Positions 51,633 through 61,925 of a stretch of DNA of 64,000 nt are shown piece by piece. The DNA lies in contig NZ_JAHUXA010000001.1 of the NCBI RefSeq assembly GCF_019218745.1, positions 310,001-374,000 on the forward strand, written 5' to 3'. The notes beneath the pieces are model-generated. The model did no database searches. It was not told the origin of the DNA and saw nothing but the letters and a program-made list of their open reading frames with translations. A program made the translations under genes and the position numbers. Within the stretch, counting starts at the first letter, position 1; every line of letters starts with the position of its first letter. Source of the DNA: Enterobacter sp. ENT03. GTDB taxonomy: Bacteria > Pseudomonadota > Gammaproteobacteria > Enterobacterales > Enterobacteriaceae.

Positions 51633-52229
51633 ATGAAATTAACCTCCCCTTATTCTATGAAATTAAACACTTCTTATTCGCTGCTGGCACTGGCTCTTAT
51701 CGCCATGTCTTCAACAGCAAATGCCGCTGCTACCACCGAAGTTAATGCGGGTACGATCAATTTTGAGGGTAAGGTGGTTGAAGCCCCTTGCCTCGTAGAC
51801 CTCAATGACGTCACGCAACGGGTGGACCTGCCAGAGGTTCCAACAAGGCAATTTTACGATGCCGACAACGCCACAGCCACGCTAAATAGATTAGCCAGAC
51901 ATAGCGCGAGTTTTACTCTTGGTGTTACCGATTGCCCCTCAAATGCGGTGCAAGAAATAACATTTAAGTTCAAGGGCGAGGCAGATGCTTCTAATAGTCG
52001 AGTGCTAAAAAACGCGGCGAGGGATGGTAGTGGCGTCGGCATTGCGATTTTAGAAGAAGACGCAACCACAATAATTCCTGTCAATTCCGGAACCTCTAGT
52101 ACGATGACCATCGCCTCTGGTGCAACCAAGGGGGAAAAAACCTTTTATGCGGATTACATTTCAACCGGGTCAGTCATAACGATAGGTGATGTTACAGCAA
52201 CTGCAACGTTCGACGTAACCTTTAATTGA
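51633..52229 (+). CDS. Major fimbrial subunit, chaperone-usher type
   Basis: 198 residues, ATG 51633 with AAAGGAACT. Signal peptide ends near SSTANAAA; the mature pilin starts TTEVNAGTINFEGKVVEAPC. Two Cys (APCLVD and TDCPS) form the pilin disulfide, and the C-terminal strand TATATFDVTFN is the donor-complemented groove strand. First gene of a seven-gene operon whose order (pilin, chaperone, usher, adhesin, two minor pilins, second chaperone) matches Salmonella bcfABCDEFG. Sequence is more AT-rich than the flanking core genes. An internal Met at 51657 is an alternative start. Confidence 0.9.
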   Translation: MKLTSPYSMKLNTSYSLLALALIAMSSTANAAATTEVNAGTINFEGKVVEAPCLVDLNDVTQRVDLPEVPTRQFYDADNATATLNRLARHSASFTLGVTDCPSNAVQEITFKFKGEADASNSRVLKNAARDGSGVGIAILEEDATTIIPVNSGTSSTMTIASGATKGEKTFYADYISTGSVITIGDVTATATFDVTFN

Positions 52230-52311
52230 TACATCGATGAGCGACACCAATGCCATAGGTTCGGTGTCGCTCATTTTAATACCGGGTTAATTCCCCTCGT
52301 TATGTAAATGG

Positions 52312-53019
52312 ATGATACATAATATGATTAATTCCCTGCGCTTATTTTTTACTGTTTTTATTTTTATTTTTCTGGCAAACGCACAGGGGGCCGAAACTCA
52401 AAATTCTGGAGGTATTGGGCTAAATAAATCACGAATTATCATCCAGCCCAATGAAAAACAGACAATGCTGGGCGTGCGCAATACCAGCAAGACACAACAT
52501 TTTCTGGTTCAGTCGTTCGTGGAAACCTTTTCACGACAGAAAGTGAATGATTTGATTATTACGCCGCCGTTGTTCGTGATGAAACCGATGGATGAAAATA
52601 CATTGCGTATTATCAATACCGGCGTAAAAATGCCAGACGATCGCGAGACGCTTTACTGGGTGAGTGTAAAAGCCATCCCTTCATCAGCCAGCGAAGAAAA
52701 AGGTAATTCGCTCAAAATTGCCATTCAGAACCGTATCCGTTTATTAGTACGCCCTGAGGGACTCACAATAAGCGTCAGTGAGGCGCCCGGCATGTTGCAG
52801 TTTCGCCGAACTGCCAACGAGTTAATTGTGAATAACCCCACGCCTTATTATCTCAGTCTGGTCAATTTTAAGGTAGGCAGTACCAGGCTCAATAGCGAAA
52901 CCGTGGAACCCTTTAAAGAGATGCGCCTGCCTCTCCCCACACAGGCAAAAGGCGATGTCAGCGTACAAACCGTGAATGATTACGGCTCCTGGACCCCTGT
53001 GATTAAGCGAGCGCTATAA
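52312..53019 (+). CDS. Periplasmic fimbrial chaperone 1
   Basis: 235 residues, signal peptide to NAQGAE. PapD/FimC fold: LNKSRIIIQPNEKQTMLGVRN (G1 edge region with the conserved Arg), YWVSVKAIP, and IQNRIRLLVRPEGL. The last motif normally reads RIKLFYRP, where the Lys anchors the pilin C-terminus; here Arg takes its place. It should cap pilins in the periplasm and deliver them to the usher. ATG at 52312 or 52324; neither has a clear ribosome site. The stop is followed at once by the usher ATG. Confidence 0.9.
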   Translation: MIHNMINSLRLFFTVFIFIFLANAQGAETQNSGGIGLNKSRIIIQPNEKQTMLGVRNTSKTQHFLVQSFVETFSRQKVNDLIITPPLFVMKPMDENTLRIINTGVKMPDDRETLYWVSVKAIPSSASEEKGNSLKIAIQNRIRLLVRPEGLTISVSEAPGMLQFRRTANELIVNNPTPYYLSLVNFKVGSTRLNSETVEPFKEMRLPLPTQAKGDVSVQTVNDYGSWTPVIKRAL

Positions 53020-55566
53020 ATGGTGAGCTACCGTTCGCGCCGCGGCCTGTCCGGTGCCTGTGGGCCTGTGCTTATCGTACTCTGCACAAGCTTTAGCGCT
53101 GTTGCAGAAAAGCTGCATTTTGACCCCGCATTTCTGTCCGACGATCCGTCCGCGGTCGCCGCGCTTGATCACTTTGAACAGGGGCTAACGCAGCCACCGG
53201 GGAAATATCATGTTGAGTTATGGCTTAACAACGAACGTATCGGCACTCAGGACATTCAGTTCGACAGTTATCATGACAATTTAGAGCCATGTTTGAGTGA
53301 TGCTGAATTAAAAGCGCTGGGCGTAACGTTTCCGCCCGATGATCCCTTATCCGCCAGCACCTCATGCGTGCTACTGACGCAGCGAATCAAAGACGCGACT
53401 GCGAATTACGATACCCGCAGCCATGTGCTGAAAATCACTATCCCGCAAATATTGATGGCGCAAAATGCGCGCGGCTATATCGATCCGGCAGAGTGGGACG
53501 ATGGCATCACCGCGCTGTTAGTGAATTACCAGTACAGCGGCAGCACCGGCAGCGGCGAGATGTCCGGCGATACTAATTTTCTCAACCTGCAAAGCGGGAT
53601 CAACCTTGGCCCCTGGCGTTTACGCGATTACGCCACCTGGAGCAAACAAGACGGTGATGGCAGCTCAAACGGCAGTTTTCAGCACCTAAGCACCACGCTA
53701 ACCCGAAGTATTGCTGCATTGCGCAGCGAACTGACGCTGGGCGATACCTGGACGCCCGGCGAACTGTTCGACAGCGTAGGTTTGCGCGGTGTGCAGCTCA
53801 AATCAGAAGACGGTATGTACCCGGACAGCCAGCAGGGATTTGCCCCCACGATCCATGGCACGGCCAAAAGTAACGCCCAGGTCAGCATCAAACAAAACGG
53901 CTATGTCATTTACCAGAGTTACGTTCCGCCTGGCGCGTTTGTGATTGACGATCTCTACCCGGCTTCATCCAGTGGCGATCTGGAAGTCACCATTAAAGAG
54001 TCGGATAACAGCGAAAGCAGTTACATCGTGCCTTACGCTGCCGTACCACTGTTGCAGCGTGAAGGACGGATTAACTACAGCCTGGCGGCGGGGAAATATC
54101 AGTCCAGCGGCAATCAGCAGGATGACCCCAACGTTGCCCAGGGACAGTTTTTTTGGGGTTTACCCTATAACACGACGCTGTACAGCGGTATGCAGTGGTC
54201 AGAAAATTACCGCTCCGGGGCGCTGGGTATCGGTCTGAACATGGGCGTTATCGGGGCGATTTCCATGGATGTGACCCATGCCGACAGTACGCTTGCCGAT
54301 GATTCCCGACACAGCGGCAACTCTTATCGGTTTCTCTACTCCAAAACCGTGGAACAGACCAACACGCACGTTCAACTGGCGGGTTATCGCTACTCGACCC
54401 AGGGCTATTACACGCTACAGGACACAACGTGGAAGCGGATGTCGGGTGACAAAGTCTCCTATGACGAAGACGACGATCGCACTGTGCTCAATACCTGGAA
54501 CCTGACCCAGAATAAGCGCTCACAATTTCAGCTTTCCGTTTCGCAGTCATTGGGTGACTGGGGTTCCCTGTTTGCCAGTGCGGATAATCAGGAATACTGG
54601 AACTCAGATGCCACCACCCGTAACCTTCAGGTTGGTTACAGCGGTACGTTACGCAAACTGAACTACAGCGTGACCTACAGCTATAACAAAGTGAGCGGCA
54701 GTAGCAACGACCGGGTCGCGTTTGTGAATCTTTCTCTCCCGCTCAGCGCTTTTCTCCCCTCGTCAGAGGACTATACCAGCGCCGCCAACCGCGCGTGGCT
54801 CAGTTACAGCAATAGTTCCGATAATGATGGCAACGTCAGCAACAGCATGTCGCTGTCGGGATCCGTACTGAAAGACAATAACCTGAGCTACAGCGTCCAG
54901 CAAAACGTCAATAATCAGAATCCAAATTACGGCGGCAACGCCAGCCTGAATTACCGGGGAGCAAAAGCACAAACCAATATGGCTTATAGCTACGATACTC
55001 ACGGGAACCAGATCAGTTATGGGGTTCAGGGCAGCGCACTGCTCCACGCCAATGGCATCACGCTCAGTCAACAGCTTGGCGACACCAACGTGCTGATAAA
55101 AGCCCCTGGCGCTGAAGGCATTGCGCTGGAAAACGCCACCGGAATTAAAACCGATTCACGAGGTTACGCCGTGCTCCCCTGGGCCACCGCCTGGCGGCAA
55201 AATCGGATTGCACTGCGTACCACAGATATGAGCGATGATGTTGAAATTACACGCAATATTCAATATGTCGTTCCCACTAAGGGCGCAATTGTCCGCGCCG
55301 AATTTGACGCCAAAGTCGGTGCGCGCGCGCTGATTACGCTGATGCACAACGGCAAGCCTGTGCCTTTTGGTGCAACCGCCACCACGGCAGAAAATGATAA
55401 TGCCAGCATCGTCGGCGATGAAGGGCAGGTGTTTATGAGCGGTCTTGCTGCACAAGGGACACTAAACGTCCGCTGGGGGAAAAACGCTAACCAGCAATGT
55501 CAGGCGAGTTATCAGCTTGCAGAAAATAACGCGCCATTACTACAGATACAGGCGGAGTGCCAGTGA
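53020..55566 (+). CDS. Outer-membrane fimbrial usher
   Basis: 848 residues. Signal peptide through SAVAEK; N-terminal chaperone-binding domain starts LHFDPAFLSDD; a plug and 24-strand barrel follow (GINLGPWRLRDYATW, RGVQLKSEDGMYPDSQQGFAPTI, VPPGAFVIDDL are usher signatures); C-terminal domains end with a Cys pair (QQCQASYQL...QAECQ). It threads pilin subunits through the outer membrane. ATG directly follows the chaperone stop; its own TGA shares a base with the next ATG. Confidence 0.95.
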   Translation: MVSYRSRRGLSGACGPVLIVLCTSFSAVAEKLHFDPAFLSDDPSAVAALDHFEQGLTQPPGKYHVELWLNNERIGTQDIQFDSYHDNLEPCLSDAELKALGVTFPPDDPLSASTSCVLLTQRIKDATANYDTRSHVLKITIPQILMAQNARGYIDPAEWDDGITALLVNYQYSGSTGSGEMSGDTNFLNLQSGINLGPWRLRDYATWSKQDGDGSSNGSFQHLSTTLTRSIAALRSELTLGDTWTPGELFDSVGLRGVQLKSEDGMYPDSQQGFAPTIHGTAKSNAQVSIKQNGYVIYQSYVPPGAFVIDDLYPASSSGDLEVTIKESDNSESSYIVPYAAVPLLQREGRINYSLAAGKYQSSGNQQDDPNVAQGQFFWGLPYNTTLYSGMQWSENYRSGALGIGLNMGVIGAISMDVTHADSTLADDSRHSGNSYRFLYSKTVEQTNTHVQLAGYRYSTQGYYTLQDTTWKRMSGDKVSYDEDDDRTVLNTWNLTQNKRSQFQLSVSQSLGDWGSLFASADNQEYWNSDATTRNLQVGYSGTLRKLNYSVTYSYNKVSGSSNDRVAFVNLSLPLSAFLPSSEDYTSAANRAWLSYSNSSDNDGNVSNSMSLSGSVLKDNNLSYSVQQNVNNQNPNYGGNASLNYRGAKAQTNMAYSYDTHGNQISYGVQGSALLHANGITLSQQLGDTNVLIKAPGAEGIALENATGIKTDSRGYAVLPWATAWRQNRIALRTTDMSDDVEITRNIQYVVPTKGAIVRAEFDAKVGARALITLMHNGKPVPFGATATTAENDNASIVGDEGQVFMSGLAAQGTLNVRWGKNANQQCQASYQLAENNAPLLQIQAECQ

Positions 55567-56642
55567 TGAACAAATCCTTAATAACATTTCTTAGCTGTAT
55601 CTCACTGGGTATCGGCTTATGTATTAGCCATAATGCGCTGGCAGTAACCGGCTGGTGTGCCAGCGGCAGCAATACGGATAAACCCGGCGAAGGAACGCCT
55701 TACCAGTATATTTTCGAAATGGAAAAGACGGTGACGGATGTCACGCAAGTAGAACCTGGTGACACGCTACAACAGGGCTGGCACAAGAATCAAAATTACA
55801 CTGCCTGGTGTGACAACACGCCTGGCGTAAAAAGCGTTACCTATTTTAAAGCTCAGGTGGGGCCTGGTATGGTGCAAGCCCCCGACAACCAAGGATTTTA
55901 TTACATCCCACATACAGTGGAAACTTTATCGGTGCAAACTTATATGGATATTAACAGCAACGGCTCACTGAGAGTGCCATTTAACAATATCAATAACCAT
56001 GCGCCCGATGATCACACCAAACCGGCAGCGAAGTGGGGTTCTGGTAAATCCGGGCATATCACCATACGGGTAGAAAAAGCGATTGCCTTATCCCGAATAG
56101 TCATCCCACCAACGATTATCGCTGAATTATGGGGATCGCATACGCTAGATTCTTACGGCACCTCCCCGCTAGTGCAAGTTGTCGTGTCAGGCAGCATCAT
56201 GGTGCCGCAGGCCTGCATCATTAAGGCGGGTACGTCTGTAACCATGGAGCTGGGTGCATCGTGGGCCGGGGATTATTCTACGCTTGGGGAAAAACCCGCT
56301 GGTTATACCCCTGTCACCACTACCATTAAAGCCCACTGCGACAATACCCTGGCAACGGAGGAGCTAAATCTTGGCATGCATGCACCTGCTGCGGAAGGTG
56401 GCTTTGGCGCAATAAAAACCAATAAAGCGCACCTTGGTATTATGCTAACGGCACAATCACAACACAGTGTGGAAACACGATTTCGCAGTGATGACCCCTC
56501 TATTCGCGTTCCCTTTCATCTAGCAGAGAATAACGGCGAGGCCACAATTACCCTTCAGGCCTGGCCCGTCAAAACGACGTCAGACGACATAACCCCAGGA
56601 GATTATGTGGGTGTTGCAGTACTGGATATTTACATTCCATAA
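55566..56642 (+). CDS. Two-domain tip adhesin (FimH/BcfD-position)
   Basis: 358 residues from ATG 55566. Signal peptide MNKSLITFLSCISLGIGL to NALA. N-terminal domain (about 27-210) with a Cys pair WCASG/AWCDN, probably the receptor-binding lectin; C-terminal pilin domain from about VVVSGSIMVPQACIIKAG with Cys in ACIIK and AHCDN and no N-terminal donor strand, as in tip adhesins. The ligand cannot be predicted; I do not recognise the lectin domain. Starts with a one-base overlap with the usher stop. Confidence 0.82.
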   Translation: MNKSLITFLSCISLGIGLCISHNALAVTGWCASGSNTDKPGEGTPYQYIFEMEKTVTDVTQVEPGDTLQQGWHKNQNYTAWCDNTPGVKSVTYFKAQVGPGMVQAPDNQGFYYIPHTVETLSVQTYMDINSNGSLRVPFNNINNHAPDDHTKPAAKWGSGKSGHITIRVEKAIALSRIVIPPTIIAELWGSHTLDSYGTSPLVQVVVSGSIMVPQACIIKAGTSVTMELGASWAGDYSTLGEKPAGYTPVTTTIKAHCDNTLATEELNLGMHAPAAEGGFGAIKTNKAHLGIMLTAQSQHSVETRFRSDDPSIRVPFHLAENNGEATITLQAWPVKTTSDDITPGDYVGVAVLDIYIP

Positions 56643-56658
56643 CACAGAGGGCGTTGAG

Positions 56659-57213
56659 ATGCGCAGTCATATTTACGGGTGGATATTCGGCCTGATGTTT
56701 ATCCCCTACAGCCATGCAGAAACTCTTTCAGGCAGCATCGGTGTTCGTTTCTTCGGAACGATTCTGGCTCAGTCCTGCGATGTGAAAGAGAGTGACCGGG
56801 AGCAAACCATCTCGTTAGGTGATCATGACAGAAAATTATTTACCCACGCCGGTGCTGTTTCACCCGCGCAATCGTTGAATATCACCCTGATTAACTGTCA
56901 GGCAGAACGCTCCACCGATACGATTAACCTAAGCTTCACAGGGAATGCCGACCCTGATGACTCTCAGTTGCTGAAATTAACTGGCAATGATGATCAAGGT
57001 AATCCCCTGAGTGGCATCGCCAGCGGTATCGCGGTTGAATTACTGGATGAGCACGATAATCGTATCGCGTTAAACAGCGATATTCATGTCCCAATGCAGA
57101 CAGGCGATACCCCCCTTCCCACCGTTAAACTTCGCTATCGCGCCACCCGAGTACCGGTCACGCCAGGGGAGGCAAACGCCATATTGTGGGTAAGGCTACG
57201 CTATGAGGAATAA
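56659..57213 (+). CDS. Minor fimbrial subunit 1
   Basis: 184 residues from ATG 56659 (AGAGGGCG upstream; the longer frame from 56605 runs into the adhesin gene and is rejected). Signal peptide MRSHIYGWIFGLMFIPYSHA; pilin domain with Cys in AQSCDVKES and LINCQAE, and C-terminal strand ANAILWVRLRYEE. Probably an adaptor between rod and tip. Corresponds by position to bcfE. Confidence 0.85.
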   Translation: MRSHIYGWIFGLMFIPYSHAETLSGSIGVRFFGTILAQSCDVKESDREQTISLGDHDRKLFTHAGAVSPAQSLNITLINCQAERSTDTINLSFTGNADPDDSQLLKLTGNDDQGNPLSGIASGIAVELLDEHDNRIALNSDIHVPMQTGDTPLPTVKLRYRATRVPVTPGEANAILWVRLRYEE

Positions 57214-57217
57214 CCAA

Positions 57218-57733
57218 ATGAAATACGTCCTTTGCGCGTTCTGGCTGTGGCTGCCATTCGGTTCTCAGGCTGTAGTGGAGGATCATATTGAAATCAGAGT
57301 GACAGGCAGGATCACCGACAGTATCTGTGAGGTTGAGCCTAAGGTAGAGCCTGTCGCAATGGGTACGCAAGTGGCACAAAACTTTCACGATGTAGGTAAT
57401 GCCTCTGACCCGATCAATTTCACTATCCAGCTGAAAAACTGTGGCCAGGATGCGAAAGAAGTCAGAATCGCCTTTACCGGGACAAGTGCGAGCGATGCCT
57501 CCCTGCTGGCGCTGAATAGTGGCTCTGTCAGCCAACTGGCGATCCGTATTCTGGATAACAATAAAAATCCGATTGCGTTAAATGATCGTCAGGACGGCGG
57601 CCGAATTTATACCCTGAATCCACTAATTCCCACTCAGAACTTACAATTCTATGCCCAGTATGTCGCCCTCAGTGTCCCCGTCGATGCGGGTGAGGCCGAC
57701 GCTACGGCTAATTTTTCACTGACCTGGCCATGA
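57218..57733 (+). CDS. Minor fimbrial subunit 2
   Basis: 171 residues from ATG 57218, with GAGGA nine bases upstream; an ATG at 57203 overlaps the previous stop and is less likely. Signal peptide MKYVLCAFWLWLPFGSQA; pilin domain with Cys in DSICEVEPK and LKNCGQD, C-terminal ATANFSLTWP. Adaptor or terminator subunit; by position bcfF-like. Overlaps the second chaperone by four bases. Confidence 0.85.
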   Translation: MKYVLCAFWLWLPFGSQAVVEDHIEIRVTGRITDSICEVEPKVEPVAMGTQVAQNFHDVGNASDPINFTIQLKNCGQDAKEVRIAFTGTSASDASLLALNSGSVSQLAIRILDNNKNPIALNDRQDGGRIYTLNPLIPTQNLQFYAQYVALSVPVDAGEADATANFSLTWP

Positions 57734-58443
57734 ATATCGTTAACCTGAAATGTGCGCTGGCCGCCCTGATGCTCATTTCATTCAATGCTTACAGCGGCAT
57801 CGTAATCGGCGGTACACGTTTTGTTTTTCCACAGGAGAGTGAAACACTGGTGGTTGCTCTGCGCAATACCGAGAAAAAGCCATTTCTGATGAAAAGCAAA
57901 ATCGTCAATGACGAAGGACTGAGTACCACGGGTATCACTATTCCTGTCGAGGAACCGCAAAAGCCGCCCTTTGTTGCCACCCCGCCCGTCATCATTGTGA
58001 ATGGAGAACAAGAACAGCAACTGAAGATTATCTATACCGGAGGGGCATTGCCTGTCGACCGGGAAAGTTTATTCTGGCTTTCCGTTTCCGCGATCCCGCC
58101 CTCTTCGCCGACGACGGATGATTCAGCCCACGTAAAAATTGCTGTCAATCAGCAAGTTAAACTACTCTGGCGTCCGGCGGGACTGCCGGAATTATCCGAG
58201 GCCGAACGTAAGCCGTTGCGCTGGCAGCGTCAGGGGAAACGGGTTACGGTCAGTAACGATACGCCCTGGTACGTCACCTTATCTTCATTGCGGGTCAACG
58301 GGAAAAATATAACGGGGGGAATGGTTCCACCCTATAACCAACGCAACATTGACTGGTGCCCGGCGAGTGGTCGCTGTGAAATTTCATGGCAGATGCTTGA
58401 GGATGATGGGCAACCACTGCAAATAATGCGCGTTGCCCTATAA
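57730..58443 (+). CDS. Periplasmic fimbrial chaperone 2
   Basis: 237 residues. Signal peptide MNIVNLKCALAALMLISFNAYS; PapD fold with GIVIGGTRFVFPQESETLVVALRN, FWLSVSAIPP and VNQQVKLLWRPAGL, where the subunit-anchoring Lys is kept, unlike in chaperone 1. Two late Cys (DWCPASGRCEIS) may form a disulfide, as in the second chaperone of Bcf- and Stb-type operons. It may serve the adhesin or minor pilins. The bcfH-type thiol isomerase that ends the Salmonella operon is absent: the fabF stop lies 38 bases on. Confidence 0.9.
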   Translation: MNIVNLKCALAALMLISFNAYSGIVIGGTRFVFPQESETLVVALRNTEKKPFLMKSKIVNDEGLSTTGITIPVEEPQKPPFVATPPVIIVNGEQEQQLKIIYTGGALPVDRESLFWLSVSAIPPSSPTTDDSAHVKIAVNQQVKLLWRPAGLPELSEAERKPLRWQRQGKRVTVSNDTPWYVTLSSLRVNGKNITGGMVPPYNQRNIDWCPASGRCEISWQMLEDDGQPLQIMRVAL

Positions 58444-58445
58444 AT

Positions 58446-58472
58446 TGATGCCGGACATTGCTGCCCGGCATC
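58446..58472. terminator. Bidirectional hairpin between fimbrial operon and fabF
   Basis: TGATGCCGG (58446-58454) and CCGGCATCA (58464-58472) with a 9-base loop; short T-rich tails. It fills the 37-bp convergent gap. Confidence 0.7.
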
Positions 58473-58480
58473 ATTTGTCA

Positions 58481-59799
<1,319 letters not shown>

Positions 59800-59810
59800 G
59801 AGATGTTCAC

Positions 59811-60047
59811 TTACGCCTGGTGACCGTTGATGTAATCAATGGCAGCCTGAACAGTAGTGATTTTCTCAGCTTCTTCGTCCGGAATCTCAGTATCAAACTC
59901 TTCTTCCAAAGCCATTACCAGCTCAACGGTGTCAAGAGAATCTGCGCCCAGGTCATCAACAAAAGATGCATTGTTGGTCACTTCTTCCTGCTTAACGCCC
60001 AGCTGCTCGCCGATAATTTTCTTAACGCGTTCTTCGATAGTGCTCAT
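59811..60047 (-). CDS. acpP: Acyl carrier protein
   Basis: 78 residues, strongly acidic. The phosphopantetheine Ser is in [10 protein letters not shown] (Ser36 of the mature protein). Carries acyl chains through all steps of fatty-acid synthesis and to PlsX/PlsB. Sequence is the E. coli protein except for position 25-27 (TNN). The 178 bases upstream, to fabG, probably hold its own promoter. Confidence 0.99.
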   Translation of the reverse strand: MSTIEERVKKIIGEQLGVKQEEVTNNASFVDDLGADSLDTVELVMALEEEFDTEIPDEEAEKITTVQAAIDYINGHQA

Positions 60048-60225
60048 ACTCTTAAATTTCCTATCAAAACTCGCTTTCGCGATGGTTTTCGTAGTGTATA
60101 AAATGTTGAAAAATTTGCAACTAAATCCCGGCAGGTCTTACCACGATTTTACGCTATTTTGAGGCCTTTTGCCCTGATAACGCAAATAAAATTATTCCCT
60201 AAATGTGCTTTAGGAAATAACGTGG

Positions 60226-60960
60226 TTAAACCATATACATCCCGCCGTTGACGTGCAAAGTTTCACCCGTGATGTAACTCGCCTCGTCTGAAGCTAAAAA
60301 TGCAACCGCATTGGCGATTTCCTGAGCGCCACCGAGGCGACCCGCAGGAACCTGCGCCAGAATACCCGCACGCTGATCGTCAGACAGCGCACGCGTCATG
60401 TCCGTTTCAATAAAGCCCGGAGCAACAACGTTTACCGTAATACCGCGTGATGCGATTTCGCGCGCCAGCGATTTACTAAAGCCGATCAACCCTGCTTTCG
60501 CCGCAGCGTAGTTAGCCTGACCGGCATTTCCCATGGTACCGACCACAGAACCGATAGTGATAATCCGCCCATGACGTTTTTTCATCATAGCGCGCATTAC
60601 CGCTTTTGACAGACGGAAAACGGATGAAAGATTAGTTTCAAGAATATCAATCCATTCATCGTCTTTCATGCGCATTAATAAGTTGTCACGCGTGATCCCG
60701 GCATTATTGACCAGGATGTCCACTTCGCCAAACTCAGCGCGAATATTTTCCAGTACAGATTCAATAGATGCCGGATCGGTCACGTTTAACATCAGACCTT
60801 TGCCGTTCGCACCTAAATAATCACTGATCGCCTGGGCACCGCTCTCGCTGGTTGCTGTACCGACAACTTTTGCACCGCGAGCGACCAGCGTTTCAGCGAT
60901 TGCGCGGCCAATGCCACGGCTCGCACCGGTAACCAGTGCAACTTTTCCTTCAAAACTCAT
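60226..60960 (-). CDS. fabG: 3-oxoacyl-ACP reductase FabG
   Basis: 244 residues, SDR family. NADP site TGASRGIGRAIAE, catalytic Ser in GSVVGTMGNAGQ, and YAAAK with Tyr151/Lys155. Reduces 3-oxoacyl-ACP. ATG 60960, 18 bases after fabD. Same length as E. coli FabG. Confidence 0.98.
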   Translation of the reverse strand: MSFEGKVALVTGASRGIGRAIAETLVARGAKVVGTATSESGAQAISDYLGANGKGLMLNVTDPASIESVLENIRAEFGEVDILVNNAGITRDNLLMRMKDDEWIDILETNLSSVFRLSKAVMRAMMKKRHGRIITIGSVVGTMGNAGQANYAAAKAGLIGFSKSLAREIASRGITVNVVAPGFIETDMTRALSDDQRAGILAQVPAGRLGGAQEIANAVAFLASDEASYITGETLHVNGGMYMV

Positions 60961-60978
60961 GGTTTTGGATTTCCTCTG

Positions 60979-61908
60979 TTATTGCTCAAGCGCCGCTGAC
61001 ATTGCCGCCGGCTCGTTAATGGCCGACGCTGTCAGGGTGTCAACAATACGTTTGGTCAGCCCGGTCAATACTTTGCCCGGACCTACTTCATACAAGTGCT
61101 CAACGCCCTGCGCGGCCATGAATTCCACACTCTTCGTCCATTGTACTGGACTGTAAAGCTGACGCACCAGAGCGTCGCGGATAGCTGCAGGAGTCGTTTC
61201 ACATTTCACATCCACGTTGTTCACAACCGGAACTGACGGGGCGTTAAAGGTGATTTTTTCAAGCTCTGCCGCCAGTTTCTCTGCGGCAGGCTTCATCAGC
61301 GCGCAGTGAGACGGCACGCTGACTGGCAACGGCAGTGCGCGTTTTGCACCCGCTGCTTTACAGGCAGCGCCTGCACGTTCAACCGCTTCTTTATGACCGG
61401 CGATCACCACCTGGCCCGGCGAGTTGAAGTTAACCGGCGATACCACCTGACCTTCGGCGGATTCTTCGCAGGCTTTGGCAATAGCAGCATCGTCAAGACC
61501 AATAATAGCCGACATGCCACCCGTGCCCGCAGGCACGGCTTCCTGCATAAATTTACCGCGCAGTTCCACGAGGCGAACAGCATCAGCGAAATCCAAAACC
61601 CCGGCACAGACCAGTGCGGAGTACTCACCAAGGCTGTGACCCGCCATCATTGCAGGGGTTTTACCGCCTGCCTGCTGCCAAACGCGCCACAGTGCGACGG
61701 AGGCGGTCAACAGCGCCGGCTGCGTCTGCCAGGTTTTATTCAGCTCTTCTGCCGGCCCCTGTTGAGCCAGCGCCCACAGGTCGTAACCCAGCACCGCAGA
61801 AGCCTCGCGGAAAGTTTCTTCAATCACCGGATAGTCAGCAGCCAGTTCAGCAAGCATGCCAACGGTCTGAGAGCCCTGCCCCGGGAACACAAATGCAAAT
61901 TGCGTCAT
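60979..61908 (-). CDS. fabD: Malonyl-CoA:ACP transacylase FabD
   Basis: 309 residues, E. coli length. Nucleophile Ser92 in GHSLGEYSALV, oxyanion-loop FPGQGSQTVGM at the start, and catalytic His in SVPSHCALM. Loads malonyl groups on ACP. 17 bases after fabH. Confidence 0.98.
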   Translation of the reverse strand: MTQFAFVFPGQGSQTVGMLAELAADYPVIEETFREASAVLGYDLWALAQQGPAEELNKTWQTQPALLTASVALWRVWQQAGGKTPAMMAGHSLGEYSALVCAGVLDFADAVRLVELRGKFMQEAVPAGTGGMSAIIGLDDAAIAKACEESAEGQVVSPVNFNSPGQVVIAGHKEAVERAGAACKAAGAKRALPLPVSVPSHCALMKPAAEKLAAELEKITFNAPSVPVVNNVDVKCETTPAAIRDALVRQLYSPVQWTKSVEFMAAQGVEHLYEVGPGKVLTGLTKRIVDTLTASAINEPAAMSAALEQ

Positions 61909-61925
61909 GTTTTTATCCTTAAATT

